13,465 nucleotides of DNA. Source: an uncultured Clostridium sp. (GTDB lineage: Bacteria > Bacillota > Clostridia > TANB77 > CAG-508). This document shows, piece by piece, positions 6,341 through 13,465 of this stretch. The DNA lies in assembly GCA_958422985.1 (NCBI GenBank), contig CATZPY010000029.1, positions 1 to 13,465 on the forward strand, given 5' to 3'. Made by a program: the position numbers and the translations under genes. Positions within the stretch are counted from its first letter, which is position 1, and every line of letters starts with the position of its first letter. The notes below the pieces were generated by a model. It made no database searches. It was not told the origin of the DNA and worked only from the letters and a program-made list of their open reading frames with translations.

Positions 6341-6604
6341 ATGATAAGTAAAGTTTTAAAATTAGAAAACGAAACAGGATTACATGCAAGACCAGCAACA
6401 GAGCTTGCTAAAATTGCAATGAAATATTCATGTGATATAAAATTAATCGCAAATGAAAAGACTGTTAATGCAAAATCTCCATTAATGATTATGTCTGCAG
6501 GAATAAAACAAAAAACAAATGTAGAAGTTATATGTGATGGTGCAGATGAAAAAGATGCAATGAATGAAATAGAAGAAGCATTTAAAAACAATTTTGGAGA
6601 ATAA
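6341..6604 (+). CDS. ptsH: Phosphocarrier protein HPr
   Basis: This 87-residue HPr passes phosphate from EI to the IIA domains of PTS permeases. The active His15 lies in ETGLHARPAT. Ser46 in NAKSPLMIMSAG is the regulatory site phosphorylated by HPr kinase in Firmicutes, which lets HPr act in CcpA catabolite control. The residue after Ser46 is Pro, where many Gram-positive HPrs have a hydrophobic residue such as Ile, so its interaction with HPr kinase or CcpA may be altered. I chose the ATG at 6341 because an AAAGGAG site lies 11-12 bases upstream and it puts the His and Ser exactly at 15 and 46. A longer reading from 6314 would overlap fruA and add nine unrelated residues. It starts two bases after the fruA stop. 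Confidence 0.95.
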   Translation: MISKVLKLENETGLHARPATELAKIAMKYSCDIKLIANEKTVNAKSPLMIMSAGIKQKTNVEVICDGADEKDAMNEIEEAFKNNFGE

Positions 6605-6624
6605 TAACAAAAGAGGAGATAAAA

Positions 6625-8331
6625 ATGTTAAAAGGTAAAGGTGTATCTAGGGGAATTGGAATTGGTAATGCAAAAGTATTAAAAAATGAAGAAATAACAT
6701 TTACAGATTTTAAAGTAGAAAATAAAGACGAAGAACTAAATTATTTTAAAAAATGTTTAAATGAAGTAATAGAAGATACAAAAAAAGTAGTGGATAAAAT
6801 TTCTGGTACAGAAGCTGAAATTATGAATGCTTATTTAATGATACTACAAGATCCTACCCTAATAACTGAAACAGAAAGATTAATTAAAGAAGAAGGATAT
6901 AATGCAGGATATGCAGTAAAAATGGGATTTGAAACTGTAGAAGAAATATTTAGAAATATGGAAGATGACTATATGTCCGCAAGAGTTTCAGATATAGAGG
7001 ATATGAAAAATAGGGTTCTAAATAAAGTTGTTAATAAAGCAGAAGTAGACTTAAGCAATTTATCAGAAAATACAATTATAGTTGGAAAAGATTTATCTAC
7101 ATCAGATACAGCTAAGCTTAATTTAAATTGCGTAGCAGGAATTATAATAGAAAATGGTAGTGAAAATTCACATGTTTCTATTATGGCAAGAAATCACGAA
7201 ATACCTGCAATAGTAGGCGTAAGAGGTGCATTAGAAGAGATAAAGAACGATGAATATGTTGCTATAGATGGAATATCTGGTGACATATATGTAAATCCAT
7301 CTGAAGAAGAAATAGAAAAGCTAAATAGAATAAAAGAATCGATAAACGATGAAAAAGAAAATTTAGTTAAATATAAAAGTAAAAAAACTATTACTAAAGA
7401 TGGGTATAAAACAGAGATAGTAGCTAATATCGGAACTCCAAAAGATATGGATAATGTAATAGAAAATGGTGCAGAAGGAATAGGTTTATTTAGAAGTGAA
7501 TTTTTATATATGGATTCCGAAACTATGCCAACAGAGGAAGAGCAATTTAAAGCATATAAAGAAGTACTAGAAAAGGCTGATGGAAAAAGAGTAATTGTTC
7601 GTACATTGGATATTGGTGGAGATAAAGATTTACAATATTTAAATTTAGAAAAAGAAGATAATCCATTTTTAGGATACAGGGCAATACGAATTTGTTTACG
7701 TGAGCCAGAGATATTTAAAATTCAGCTTAGAGCATTATACAGAGCGAGCATTTATGGAAAGCTTGCAATTATGTTTCCAATGATTTCTTCTATAGATGAA
7801 ATAAAATTAGCAAAAGTTATTGCAAATGAAGTTAAGGAAGAATTAAAAAAAGAAAATATAAAATTTGATAAAAATGTAAAAATAGGAATAATGATAGAAG
7901 TTCCATCAGCAGCGTTAATAGCAGAAGAATTAGCCAAAGAATGCGACTTTTTTAGCATCGGAACAAACGATTTAATACAGTACGCAGTTGCAGTTGAAAG
8001 AGGAAATGAAAAAATATCAGATTTATATACAAAGTTTCATCCAGCAGTTATACGTTTGATAAAAATGGCAATTGATGGAGCACACAAATCCAAAATATTT
8101 TGTGGAATGTGTGGCGAAGCTGCAAGTGATGAAAGATTTATACCAATCTTAGTAGGATTAGGATTAGATGAATTTTCTATGAATCCTACAAAGATTTTAA
8201 ATTCTAGAAAGATAATTAGAAATTTAAATCATAAAGAATGCAGAAAGCTAGCAAACGAAGTATTAAAAATGTCTTCAGCAAATGAAGTTAAGGAAAGAAT
8301 AATAAATTTTAATAATGAACATAAAAAATAA
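6625..8331 (+). CDS. ptsI: Phosphoenolpyruvate-protein phosphotransferase (Enzyme I)
   Basis: Enzyme I takes phosphate from PEP and gives it to HPr, the first step of all PTS sugar uptake. At 568 residues it has the normal length. The N-terminal HPr-binding helical domain and swivelling His domain (about 1-220) contain the phosphorylated His183 in GSENSHVSIMAR. The C-terminal TIM-barrel PEP domain shows RTLDIGGDKDL, NPFLGYRAIR, IGIMIEVPSAA, SIGTNDLIQY and the catalytic Cys loop FCGMCGEAASDE. The text around His183 departs from the usual GGxTSHxAI pattern, though the His and the downstream IMAR are kept. The ATG follows AGAGGAG, 20 bases after ptsH. A terminator closes the operon downstream. 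Confidence 0.96.
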   Translation: MLKGKGVSRGIGIGNAKVLKNEEITFTDFKVENKDEELNYFKKCLNEVIEDTKKVVDKISGTEAEIMNAYLMILQDPTLITETERLIKEEGYNAGYAVKMGFETVEEIFRNMEDDYMSARVSDIEDMKNRVLNKVVNKAEVDLSNLSENTIIVGKDLSTSDTAKLNLNCVAGIIIENGSENSHVSIMARNHEIPAIVGVRGALEEIKNDEYVAIDGISGDIYVNPSEEEIEKLNRIKESINDEKENLVKYKSKKTITKDGYKTEIVANIGTPKDMDNVIENGAEGIGLFRSEFLYMDSETMPTEEEQFKAYKEVLEKADGKRVIVRTLDIGGDKDLQYLNLEKEDNPFLGYRAIRICLREPEIFKIQLRALYRASIYGKLAIMFPMISSIDEIKLAKVIANEVKEELKKENIKFDKNVKIGIMIEVPSAALIAEELAKECDFFSIGTNDLIQYAVAVERGNEKISDLYTKFHPAVIRLIKMAIDGAHKSKIFCGMCGEAASDERFIPILVGLGLDEFSMNPTKILNSRKIIRNLNHKECRKLANEVLKMSSANEVKERIINFNNEHKK

Positions 8332-8380
8332 AATGAAATAAAAAATTTATATTCTTATATAAAAATTAATATAATTGAAA

Positions 8381-8423
8381 AAAATATAGTATTTCAAATT
8401 TATTTGGGTACTATATTTTTTTT
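8381..8423 (+). terminator. Intrinsic terminator of the fru-pts operon
   Basis: An 11-bp perfect stem (aaaatatagta / tactatatttt) encloses a 17-nt loop that can fold further (caaa/tttg). It is followed by a T-run through 8423. It lies 50 bases after the ptsI stop codon. The stem is AT-rich but the U-tract is long. Confidence 0.75.
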
Positions 8424-8436
8424 CTATAAATATAAA

Positions 8437-8468
8437 ATCGGAATGGGGGACTGTCCAAAAATCCCGAT
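8437..8468. repeat. Imperfect hairpin in the spacer before the ABC operon
   Basis: The arms atcggaat and atcccgat pair with one mismatch around a loop containing gggggactgtcc. It lies between the ptsI terminator and the promoter of the next operon, and it stands out as GC-richer than the surrounding spacer. No T-run follows. It may be a dispersed intergenic repeat or an RNA structure; the function is unknown. Confidence 0.35.
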
Positions 8469-8515
8469 AGAAATGTAAATTTTTTGTGAAAGAACAGCTA
8501 TTCTTAGAAATAATA

Positions 8516-8544
8516 TTGAAATTTAAAATTGTAAGTGATAATAT
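8516..8544 (+). promoter_or_regulatory. Possible promoter of the ABC transporter operon
   Basis: TTGAAA (8516-8521), a 17-base spacer and TAATAT (8539-8544) with an upstream TGA form an extended -10 promoter about 30 bases before the TTG start. A TATAAT at 8550-8555 has a less well-spaced -35 (TTGTAA, 15 bases away) and sits very close to the ribosome binding site, so it is the weaker candidate. Confidence 0.4.
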
Positions 8545-8574
8545 TTACGTATAATTTTAAAGGAGGAAGAATCG

Positions 8575-9645
8575 TTGATAACTGTAAAAAATGTTACTAA
8601 AAAGTATGGGAAGTTTAAAGCCGTAGACAATATTAGCTTCGAAGTTAATGATGGCGAAATAATAGGTCTTTTAGGTCCTAATGGAGCAGGCAAAAGTACG
8701 ACTATGAATATTTTGACAGGATTTATAGAGCCAACACAAGGTGAAGTTATAATTAATGGATATAATATTTCTAAAAAACCTAAAAAAGCAAAAAAATGCA
8801 TAGGGTACATGCCAGAAGGAGTTCCTTTATATAAAGATATGACTGTTAAAGAATTTATTACATATATGGCAGAGCTTAAAGGTGTAAAAAAGGAAAATAT
8901 TAAAGAAAGCGTAGAACAAGCTATGCAAGATACATGGCTTCAAAACGTTAAAAAAGTTTTAATAAAGAACTTATCTAAAGGTTATAAGCAACGTGTTAGT
9001 ATGGCAGGGGCTTTAGTTGGAAATCCAGAAATTATAATATTAGATGAACCAACAGTAGGCTTAGATCCAAAACAAATAATAGAGATTAGAAATCTTATTA
9101 AAAAATTAGGAAAAAATCATACTTTAATAATAAGCTCACATATTTTGTCAGAGATAAGTCAAATATGCGAAAAAGTAATAATAATAAATAAAGGGCAGAT
9201 AGTAGCAGTAGATTCACCGGAAAATTTAGAAGATAAAGTAAATGTAGAAAATGTAATAAATATAATTGTAGAAGATGTAGAAAACAAAATCGAAAACTTG
9301 AAAATAAACGGAGCAAAAAAAGTTGAGCTAATTAAGAAAAATGATGATAATACAAAAGAATATAGAATTATTCCAGAAAAAGATTATGATATAAGAAAAA
9401 CAATTTTTTCAGATTTAGCTAAAGAAAATATTACAATTTTCGAACTAAAAAAACCAGAAATAACTTTAGAAGAAGCTTTTATGGAATTGATACAAAAAAA
9501 TGAAAAAGATAAGGAAGAAAAAGAAAAGATAAAAGAAGAAGAGAAAAGACAAGAGGAAGAACAAAAGAAACAAGAAAAGCTAGATAAAAAAGAAAAAAAG
9601 CAAGAAAACAAGAAAGCTAAAAAAAGCAAAGGAGGTAGAAAATAA
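8575..9645 (+). CDS. ABC transporter ATP-binding protein, GldA-like, with charged C-terminal tail
   Basis: This 356-residue protein is the ATPase of a three-gene ABC system. Walker A is GPNGAGKST (34-42), the Q-loop position is Glu in IGYMPEGVP (77-84), the signature is LSKGYKQR (133-140), Walker B with catalytic Glu is IIILDEP (153-159), and the switch His189 lies in SSHIL. The IGYMPE Q-loop and the neighbouring GldF- and GldG-type genes place it near the GldA group. Residues about 220-308 form a DUF4162-like accessory domain ending in TLEEAFMELIQ. The last 48 residues are nearly all Lys, Glu, Gln and Asp, probably a charged coiled coil or disordered tail. The start is TTG, supported by AGGAGG eight bases upstream. 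Its TAA overlaps the next ATG by one base, and the tail codons contain that gene's AGGAGG. The transported substrate is unknown. Confidence 0.92.
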   Translation: MITVKNVTKKYGKFKAVDNISFEVNDGEIIGLLGPNGAGKSTTMNILTGFIEPTQGEVIINGYNISKKPKKAKKCIGYMPEGVPLYKDMTVKEFITYMAELKGVKKENIKESVEQAMQDTWLQNVKKVLIKNLSKGYKQRVSMAGALVGNPEIIILDEPTVGLDPKQIIEIRNLIKKLGKNHTLIISSHILSEISQICEKVIIINKGQIVAVDSPENLEDKVNVENVINIIVEDVENKIENLKINGAKKVELIKKNDDNTKEYRIIPEKDYDIRKTIFSDLAKENITIFELKKPEITLEEAFMELIQKNEKDKEEKEKIKEEEKRQEEEQKKQEKLDKKEKKQENKKAKKSKGGRK

Positions 9646-10328
9646 TGTGGGCAATAATAAAAAAAGAAGTTAGAACATATTTCTTATCTCCAATAGGATA
9701 TGTATTTGTAGGACTATTTTTATTAATGGCAAGTTTATTCTTTTATTCAGACATATTAGTAACAGGCTCTACAATGTTTAGTTATATGTTTTATTCATTA
9801 TCTACAATCTTAATAATGATAATACCATTATTAACTATGAGAATGTTTTCAGAAGAAAGAAAAGATGGAACAGAACAATTACTATTAACAGCACCAAGAA
9901 GTGTAACTAGTATAGTTTTAGGAAAATTCTTTGCAGCACTAATTGTATTTTTTATAGCGGTAGTTTTAACATTAATATATTATGTGATATTAATGTTTTT
10001 GGGAAGTCCAAACATAAAAACATCACTTGTAACAATATTTGGATTTATACTGTTAGGAGCAGCGCTAATTTCATTTGGTATGTTTGCTTCAAGTATTACA
10101 GAAAATCAAGTAATTGCAGCTATTATATCAATAGCATTTTATGTAATAACATGGATGGGAACTCCTTATCTTGGTAAAGGCTTAGAACCATTAGGATTAA
10201 TGAATATGTTTAATAGATTTGGAAATGGTCAAATAGCTTGTACAGAAGTTGTAGCATTTCTTTCTTATACAGTATTATTTGTATTATTAACAATTATAGT
10301 TATACAAAGAAGAAAAAGTGTTAAATAA
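9645..10328 (+). CDS. ABC-2 type permease, GldF-like
   Basis: This 227-residue integral membrane subunit has about six hydrophobic helices (roughly 15-35, 48-65, 93-118, 125-150, 154-172 and 203-222). A cytosolic motif between helices 2 and 3, RMFSEERKDGTEQLLLTAP, is typical of GldF and related ABC-2 permeases. The ATG overlaps the stop codon of the ATPase gene by one base (taATG) and uses an AGGAGG inside that gene, so the two should be translated together. It ends with a basic RRRKSVK on the cytosolic side. The auxiliary GldG-like gene begins 18 bases downstream. In Bacteroidetes GldAFG is linked to gliding; Firmicutes relatives have no settled role. Confidence 0.88.
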   Translation: MWAIIKKEVRTYFLSPIGYVFVGLFLLMASLFFYSDILVTGSTMFSYMFYSLSTILIMIIPLLTMRMFSEERKDGTEQLLLTAPRSVTSIVLGKFFAALIVFFIAVVLTLIYYVILMFLGSPNIKTSLVTIFGFILLGAALISFGMFASSITENQVIAAIISIAFYVITWMGTPYLGKGLEPLGLMNMFNRFGNGQIACTEVVAFLSYTVLFVLLTIIVIQRRKSVK

Positions 10329-10346
10329 AGAGAAGGGAGAATTATT

Positions 10347-11783
10347 GTGAAAAAGTTTTTCGAAATAATAAAGAAAAAGTGGATAGCAGATACAACTAGA
10401 GTTATATTATTAGTAGCTTTACTTGTTGTAGCATATTTAGCAATAAATATGTTGGCAGATAAACTTAATTTGCCAACACTAGATTTTACAGAGGAAAAAT
10501 TATATTCTGTATCAGACGAAAGTAAAGAAAAAGTAAAAGATATAAATCAAGAAGTAACAATTTACTTTTTCGGAGCAGACGAAAATACAGCAATAATAGA
10601 TTTTGCAAAACAATATACTGCAATAAATGAAAAGATAAAAGTAGAAGTTGTAGATAGTATGCAAAGACCAGATTTGCTAGAAAAATATGGAATATCTAAT
10701 AATAGTTCAGCAATTGTAGTACAATCACCAGAAAGATCTAAAATAATATCTGCATATGATTTAAGCAGTTACAACTATTCAACTGGGGAAACAACAGATT
10801 TAACAGAAGAAAAAGTAACAAATGCAATAATAGAAACAACATCAGAAAACAAACCGAAGGTATATTTTTTAACAGGTCATGGCGAAATGGTAGAAAATAT
10901 GACACTAGCAAAAGAATATTTACAAAATGATGTTATAGATGTAGCAGATTTAGATTTACTAACAACAGAATTTCCAGAAGATTGCAATCTATTAATAGTT
11001 GCAACGCCAACAAAGGATTTTACAGGTGTTGAAACTGAAAAAATAATTAATTATATTAACAATGGCGGAAATATTTTATGGCTAAATAATCCAAAAACAA
11101 CAGAATTAGCTAATGTACAAAAAGTGTTGAATATGTATGGTGTAAGCGTAGGTAATGGAATTATAAGAGAAACAAATTCAGACAGGATATTACCAGGAAC
11201 ACAAAACTTTATATTACCAAGTTTATCTTCACATAAAGTAACAGAGAATGTGTCAGATGGATATGTAATTTTATTTAATTCTGCTAGGTTAGAATTTAAG
11301 AATGATGAAGAACTAGAAAAATTAGGCATAGTAGCAAAACCAATAATGCAATCTTCAAAAGGTTCATATTATAGAATAGACCAAAGTATAACAAGTACTA
11401 CAGCTAATGAAAGTGAAGAAAAAGGAAGCTTTCCAATAGCACAAGAATTAACTAAAAAAGTAGGAGAAGATAAAGAATCAAAACTTATAATATTTGCAAA
11501 TAATTTATTTGCTTCAGATTCACAAATATCAATGAAAAGTAGTACAGGAACACAATCTATAAATGCAATTAATTTTAGAAGTAATTCAGACATACTTTTA
11601 AATACAGTTTCATATTTAGTAAACAGAGAACCAGCTATTACAATTAAAAAGAAAACAGAATATGTAACATATACAGCTACACAAAAGGAAGATTTAATAA
11701 TAAGAAGTATAATTTTCATAATTCCACTTGTCATAATTGTTATAGGAATAGTTATATGGCAAATTAGAAGAAGAAAAAGATAA
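10347..11783 (+). CDS. GldG-like ABC transporter auxiliary protein
   Basis: This 478-residue protein has one N-terminal membrane helix (about 18-37), a large extracytoplasmic part and one C-terminal helix (about 450-472) ending in RRRKR. After the first helix comes LDFTEEKLYSVSDESKEKV, the characteristic opening of GldG/ABC_transp_aux proteins. The central domain has KVYFLTGHGE (171-180) and later INYINNGGNILWL, as in the GATase-like fold of this family. The catalytic triad of true glutamine amidotransferases is not evident, so a structural or binding role is more likely. The GTG start is supported by AGAAGGGAGA with six bases spacing. It is the last gene of the operon, followed by a strong terminator. 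It probably forms a complex with the two preceding subunits. Confidence 0.88.
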   Translation: MKKFFEIIKKKWIADTTRVILLVALLVVAYLAINMLADKLNLPTLDFTEEKLYSVSDESKEKVKDINQEVTIYFFGADENTAIIDFAKQYTAINEKIKVEVVDSMQRPDLLEKYGISNNSSAIVVQSPERSKIISAYDLSSYNYSTGETTDLTEEKVTNAIIETTSENKPKVYFLTGHGEMVENMTLAKEYLQNDVIDVADLDLLTTEFPEDCNLLIVATPTKDFTGVETEKIINYINNGGNILWLNNPKTTELANVQKVLNMYGVSVGNGIIRETNSDRILPGTQNFILPSLSSHKVTENVSDGYVILFNSARLEFKNDEELEKLGIVAKPIMQSSKGSYYRIDQSITSTTANESEEKGSFPIAQELTKKVGEDKESKLIIFANNLFASDSQISMKSSTGTQSINAINFRSNSDILLNTVSYLVNREPAITIKKKTEYVTYTATQKEDLIIRSIIFIIPLVIIVIGIVIWQIRRRKR

Positions 11784-11789
11784 ATAGGG

Positions 11790-11830
11790 AACAGTCTTAA
11801 ATAAATAAAAATTTAAGGCTGTTTTTTTTT
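11790..11830 (+). terminator. Intrinsic terminator of the ABC transporter operon
   Basis: A 13-bp stem (aacagtcttaaat / atttaaggctgtt, one G-U pair) with an 8-nt loop is followed by nine T (11822-11830). It begins six bases after the stop codon. Confidence 0.88.
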
Positions 11831-11839
11831 CTGTTTTTA

Positions 11840-11848
11840 TGATAATAT
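11840..11848 (+). promoter_or_regulatory. Possible extended -10 element of the ArsC/Spx-like gene
   Basis: TGATAATAT just after the terminator gives an extended -10 (TGA plus TAATAT). The position of the -35 falls in the terminator T-run and matches poorly. It is suggested mainly because the preceding terminator is strong and a new transcript must start here. Confidence 0.3.
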
Positions 11849-11878
11849 GTAACAAAAAAGAATAAAGGTGGAATGAAG

Positions 11879-12253
11879 ATGAAGAATTTATTTATAGAAT
11901 ATCCAAAATGTTCAACATGCCAAAAAGCTAAGAGATGGCTAGACGAAAACAATATAGATTATATAGATAGGAATATAATTGCAGAAACACCGTCAAAGGA
12001 AGAACTAAAAGAATGGATAAATAAATCTGAAATTGATGTAAAAAAATTTTTTAACACAAGTGGAATAAAATATAGAGAACTTAATATAAAAGAAAAAATA
12101 AAGAATATGTCAGAAGATGAGATTTATGAATTATTATCATCAGATGGAATGTTAATAAAAAGACCTTTATTCATATCGGACAAGAAAATTTTAAAAGGTT
12201 TTAAAGAGAAAGAATGGGAAGAACTAAAAGGAGAAAATAATGCAATTAATTAG
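11879..12253 (+). CDS. ArsC/Spx-family thioredoxin-fold protein
   Basis: This protein of about 124 residues has the family's opening LFIEYPKCSTCQKAKRWL, with a CxxC redox pair (CSTC), then NTSGIKYRELN and KRPLFI, the conserved Arg-Pro segment of the fold. It belongs with the Spx/YffB/ArsC-like thioredoxin-fold group. Spx acts on RNA polymerase under thiol stress and ArsC reduces arsenate, while many small Firmicutes members have no proven role. No arsenic genes are nearby, so arsenate reduction should not be assumed. I prefer the ATG at 11879 over the one at 11873: the AAAGGTGG site is seven bases from the former and only one from the latter. The 3' end overlaps the next gene by 14 bases. Confidence 0.88.
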   Translation: MKNLFIEYPKCSTCQKAKRWLDENNIDYIDRNIIAETPSKEELKEWINKSEIDVKKFFNTSGIKYRELNIKEKIKNMSEDEIYELLSSDGMLIKRPLFISDKKILKGFKEKEWEELKGENNAIN

Positions 12254-13433
12254 CTTTGATAAGTATAAAAATACACATTATAAAAAGAAATTGAATAAGA
12301 AAAAGGTTACTATAATTGTTGTAGTATTAATAATTGTACTTGTAATTTCTATATTGGCAGGAATATATATATGTAATAAAAACTTTAGAAACGGTGTAGA
12401 CAAATATATATTTAGAAAAAATATAGAAGAAAATAATGGACCTGTAATAGAGTTACCTGCACAAATAGAGGACAATAATATGTTAATATATAACAATTAT
12501 ATAGGAATACTAAATAAAAGTATACTTAGTGTGTACAATTCTAATGGAAAGAAAGAAAAGGAATTAGAGGTTGAAATTAGTAATTGTATATATGATACAG
12601 AAAATAGATTTTTAGCAATAGCAGAAAAAGAAGGCTCTAAATTAGAACTTATTTCTGGAACAGATATTTTATGGAAAAAGAACATAGAAGGTAATATAGA
12701 GCATATTTTTGTAAATAAAAATGGATATGTTTCTGTAATAATTACAGGTACAACCCATAACAATGTTATAATAACATATAATTTAGAAGGAACAGAGCTA
12801 TTTAGAACATTTTTATCTCAAACAACTGCGATAGATGTAGAAATATCAAATGATAACAAATATTTAGCATATGGGGAAGTTGATGTAACAGGAAGTTTTA
12901 TTCAGTCAAATGTAAAAATAATTTCCATAGAAAAAGCACAAACAGATCCATCTAATGCTATAGAATACATATATCCATCAGAGTCACAAGAATTAATAAT
13001 AGAATTAAAATATCAAGATAATAACAAATTAATATGTATGTATGATGATTCAATACATACTATAGAAAATAAAGAAGATAAAAAGATATTAGATATTTCT
13101 AATACAAAAAATACATTTGCAGATGTAAACTTAAAGGATAATATAGTTTGTGTAACAGAAAAATCAACAGGACTATTTGCCAATATAGATGTAGAAATAA
13201 CAAATATATCAAGTGGAAAAACTAATATTTATAACATAGAAGGAGTTGCCAGTGCATTAGAAACGTTTGGAAATGTAATTGCTATAAATTTAGGAACAGA
13301 AGTAGATTTTATAAATACAAGTGGATGGCTAATTAAAAGATATAATTCTTCAACAGAAATAAATGATATTATTTTAGGAGAAAACATAGCAGGAATTGTG
13401 TATGCGGACAAAATAGAAATTTTAAATTTATAG
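12240..13433 (+). CDS. DUF5711-like membrane-anchored protein
   Basis: This 397-residue protein has a lysine-rich cytosolic N-terminus (YKNTHYKKKLNKKK), one membrane helix (about 23-45) and a long extracytoplasmic part. That part is made of repeated short beta segments such as YIGILNKSILSVYNSNGKKE, as in beta-propeller-type proteins. The basic end, single helix, FRKNI..NNGPVIELP segment and propeller-like body agree with the DUF5711 family of Clostridia, whose function is unknown. The ATG lies within the last codons of the ArsC/Spx-like gene in another frame. AAAAGGAG six bases upstream supports it, and the overlap implies coupled translation. No lipobox or catalytic motif is seen. Another gene starts 10 bases after the stop. 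Confidence 0.78.
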   Translation: MQLISFDKYKNTHYKKKLNKKKVTIIVVVLIIVLVISILAGIYICNKNFRNGVDKYIFRKNIEENNGPVIELPAQIEDNNMLIYNNYIGILNKSILSVYNSNGKKEKELEVEISNCIYDTENRFLAIAEKEGSKLELISGTDILWKKNIEGNIEHIFVNKNGYVSVIITGTTHNNVIITYNLEGTELFRTFLSQTTAIDVEISNDNKYLAYGEVDVTGSFIQSNVKIISIEKAQTDPSNAIEYIYPSESQELIIELKYQDNNKLICMYDDSIHTIENKEDKKILDISNTKNTFADVNLKDNIVCVTEKSTGLFANIDVEITNISSGKTNIYNIEGVASALETFGNVIAINLGTEVDFINTSGWLIKRYNSSTEINDIILGENIAGIVYADKIEILNL

Positions 13434-13442
13434 GAGGGGAAA

Positions 13443-13465
13443 ATGAATTTTATAGCAGATATTAT
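13443..13465 (+). CDS. Start of a further gene, truncated by window end
   Basis: An ATG follows AGGAGGGGAAA (13432-13442) and reads MNFIADI before the window ends. The strong ribosome binding site and 10-base spacing from the previous stop indicate the next gene of the same operon. Seven residues do not allow a family call; a CvpA-like membrane protein would fit the hydrophobic opening but is only a guess. Confidence 0.55.

Noticed and set aside
11873..11878. First ATG of the ArsC/Spx-like gene
   Set aside because: The AAAGGTGG site is only one base away, too close for initiation. The second ATG at 11879 is spaced correctly and gives the usual family N-terminus.
11879..12253. Arsenate reductase as a specific function
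   Set aside because: The fold and CxxC fit the wider ArsC/Spx group, and no arsenic transporter or regulator is nearby, so only the family call is kept.
1..13465. CRISPR array, insertion sequence, prophage or toxin-antitoxin module
   Set aside because: No regularly spaced repeats, transposase, integrase, phage structural gene or paired small toxin/antitoxin genes were seen.

Overview
The window is very AT-rich DNA of Firmicutes (Clostridia) character. The lineage evidence is strong AGGAGG-type ribosome binding sites, TTG and GTG starts, an HPr with both His15 and Ser46, a DUF5711-like membrane protein and an Spx/ArsC-like redox protein. I see no phage, plasmid, insertion sequence or CRISPR. 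No genus can be assigned from the sequence alone.

Left part (1-3420). A C-terminal fragment of a DUF2207-type membrane protein enters from the left edge on the plus strand. Everything else up to about 3420 is on the minus strand. It comprises a class I SAM-dependent methyltransferase, an initiator tRNA (tRNA-fMet) with its own consensus promoter and intrinsic terminator, and an operon of three small exported proteins behind a perfect TTGACA-17-TATAAT promoter. The first gene of that operon carries a +1 frameshift. Reading across it restores an APGSYGYF stretch that resembles the APG region of TasA/camelysin-like proteins.

Middle part (3421-8423). This is a fructose phosphotransferase operon on the plus strand: fruK, fruA (IIA-IIB-IIC), ptsH (HPr), ptsI (Enzyme I), then a terminator. 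It carries the whole phosphorelay, from PEP through EI (His183), HPr (His15), FruA IIA (His67) and IIB (Cys172) to fructose 1-phosphate, plus the kinase that makes fructose 1,6-bisphosphate. fruK is broken as written: one extra base in an A-run separates the substrate-binding half from the half with the GAGD catalytic motif.

Right part (8424-13465). A three-gene GldA/GldF/GldG-like ABC operon (ATPase with a long charged tail, six-helix permease, membrane-anchored auxiliary protein) ends in a strong terminator. An Spx/ArsC-like protein follows, overlapping a DUF5711-like membrane protein, and then the first codons of another gene at the right edge.

The points most worth checking are the two single-base frameshifts less than 1 kb apart (real decay or consensus error), the little-characterised small exported protein operon, a perfect hairpin with TGGTAG repeats next to the tRNA, and the placement of ptsH and ptsI in a fructose operon.
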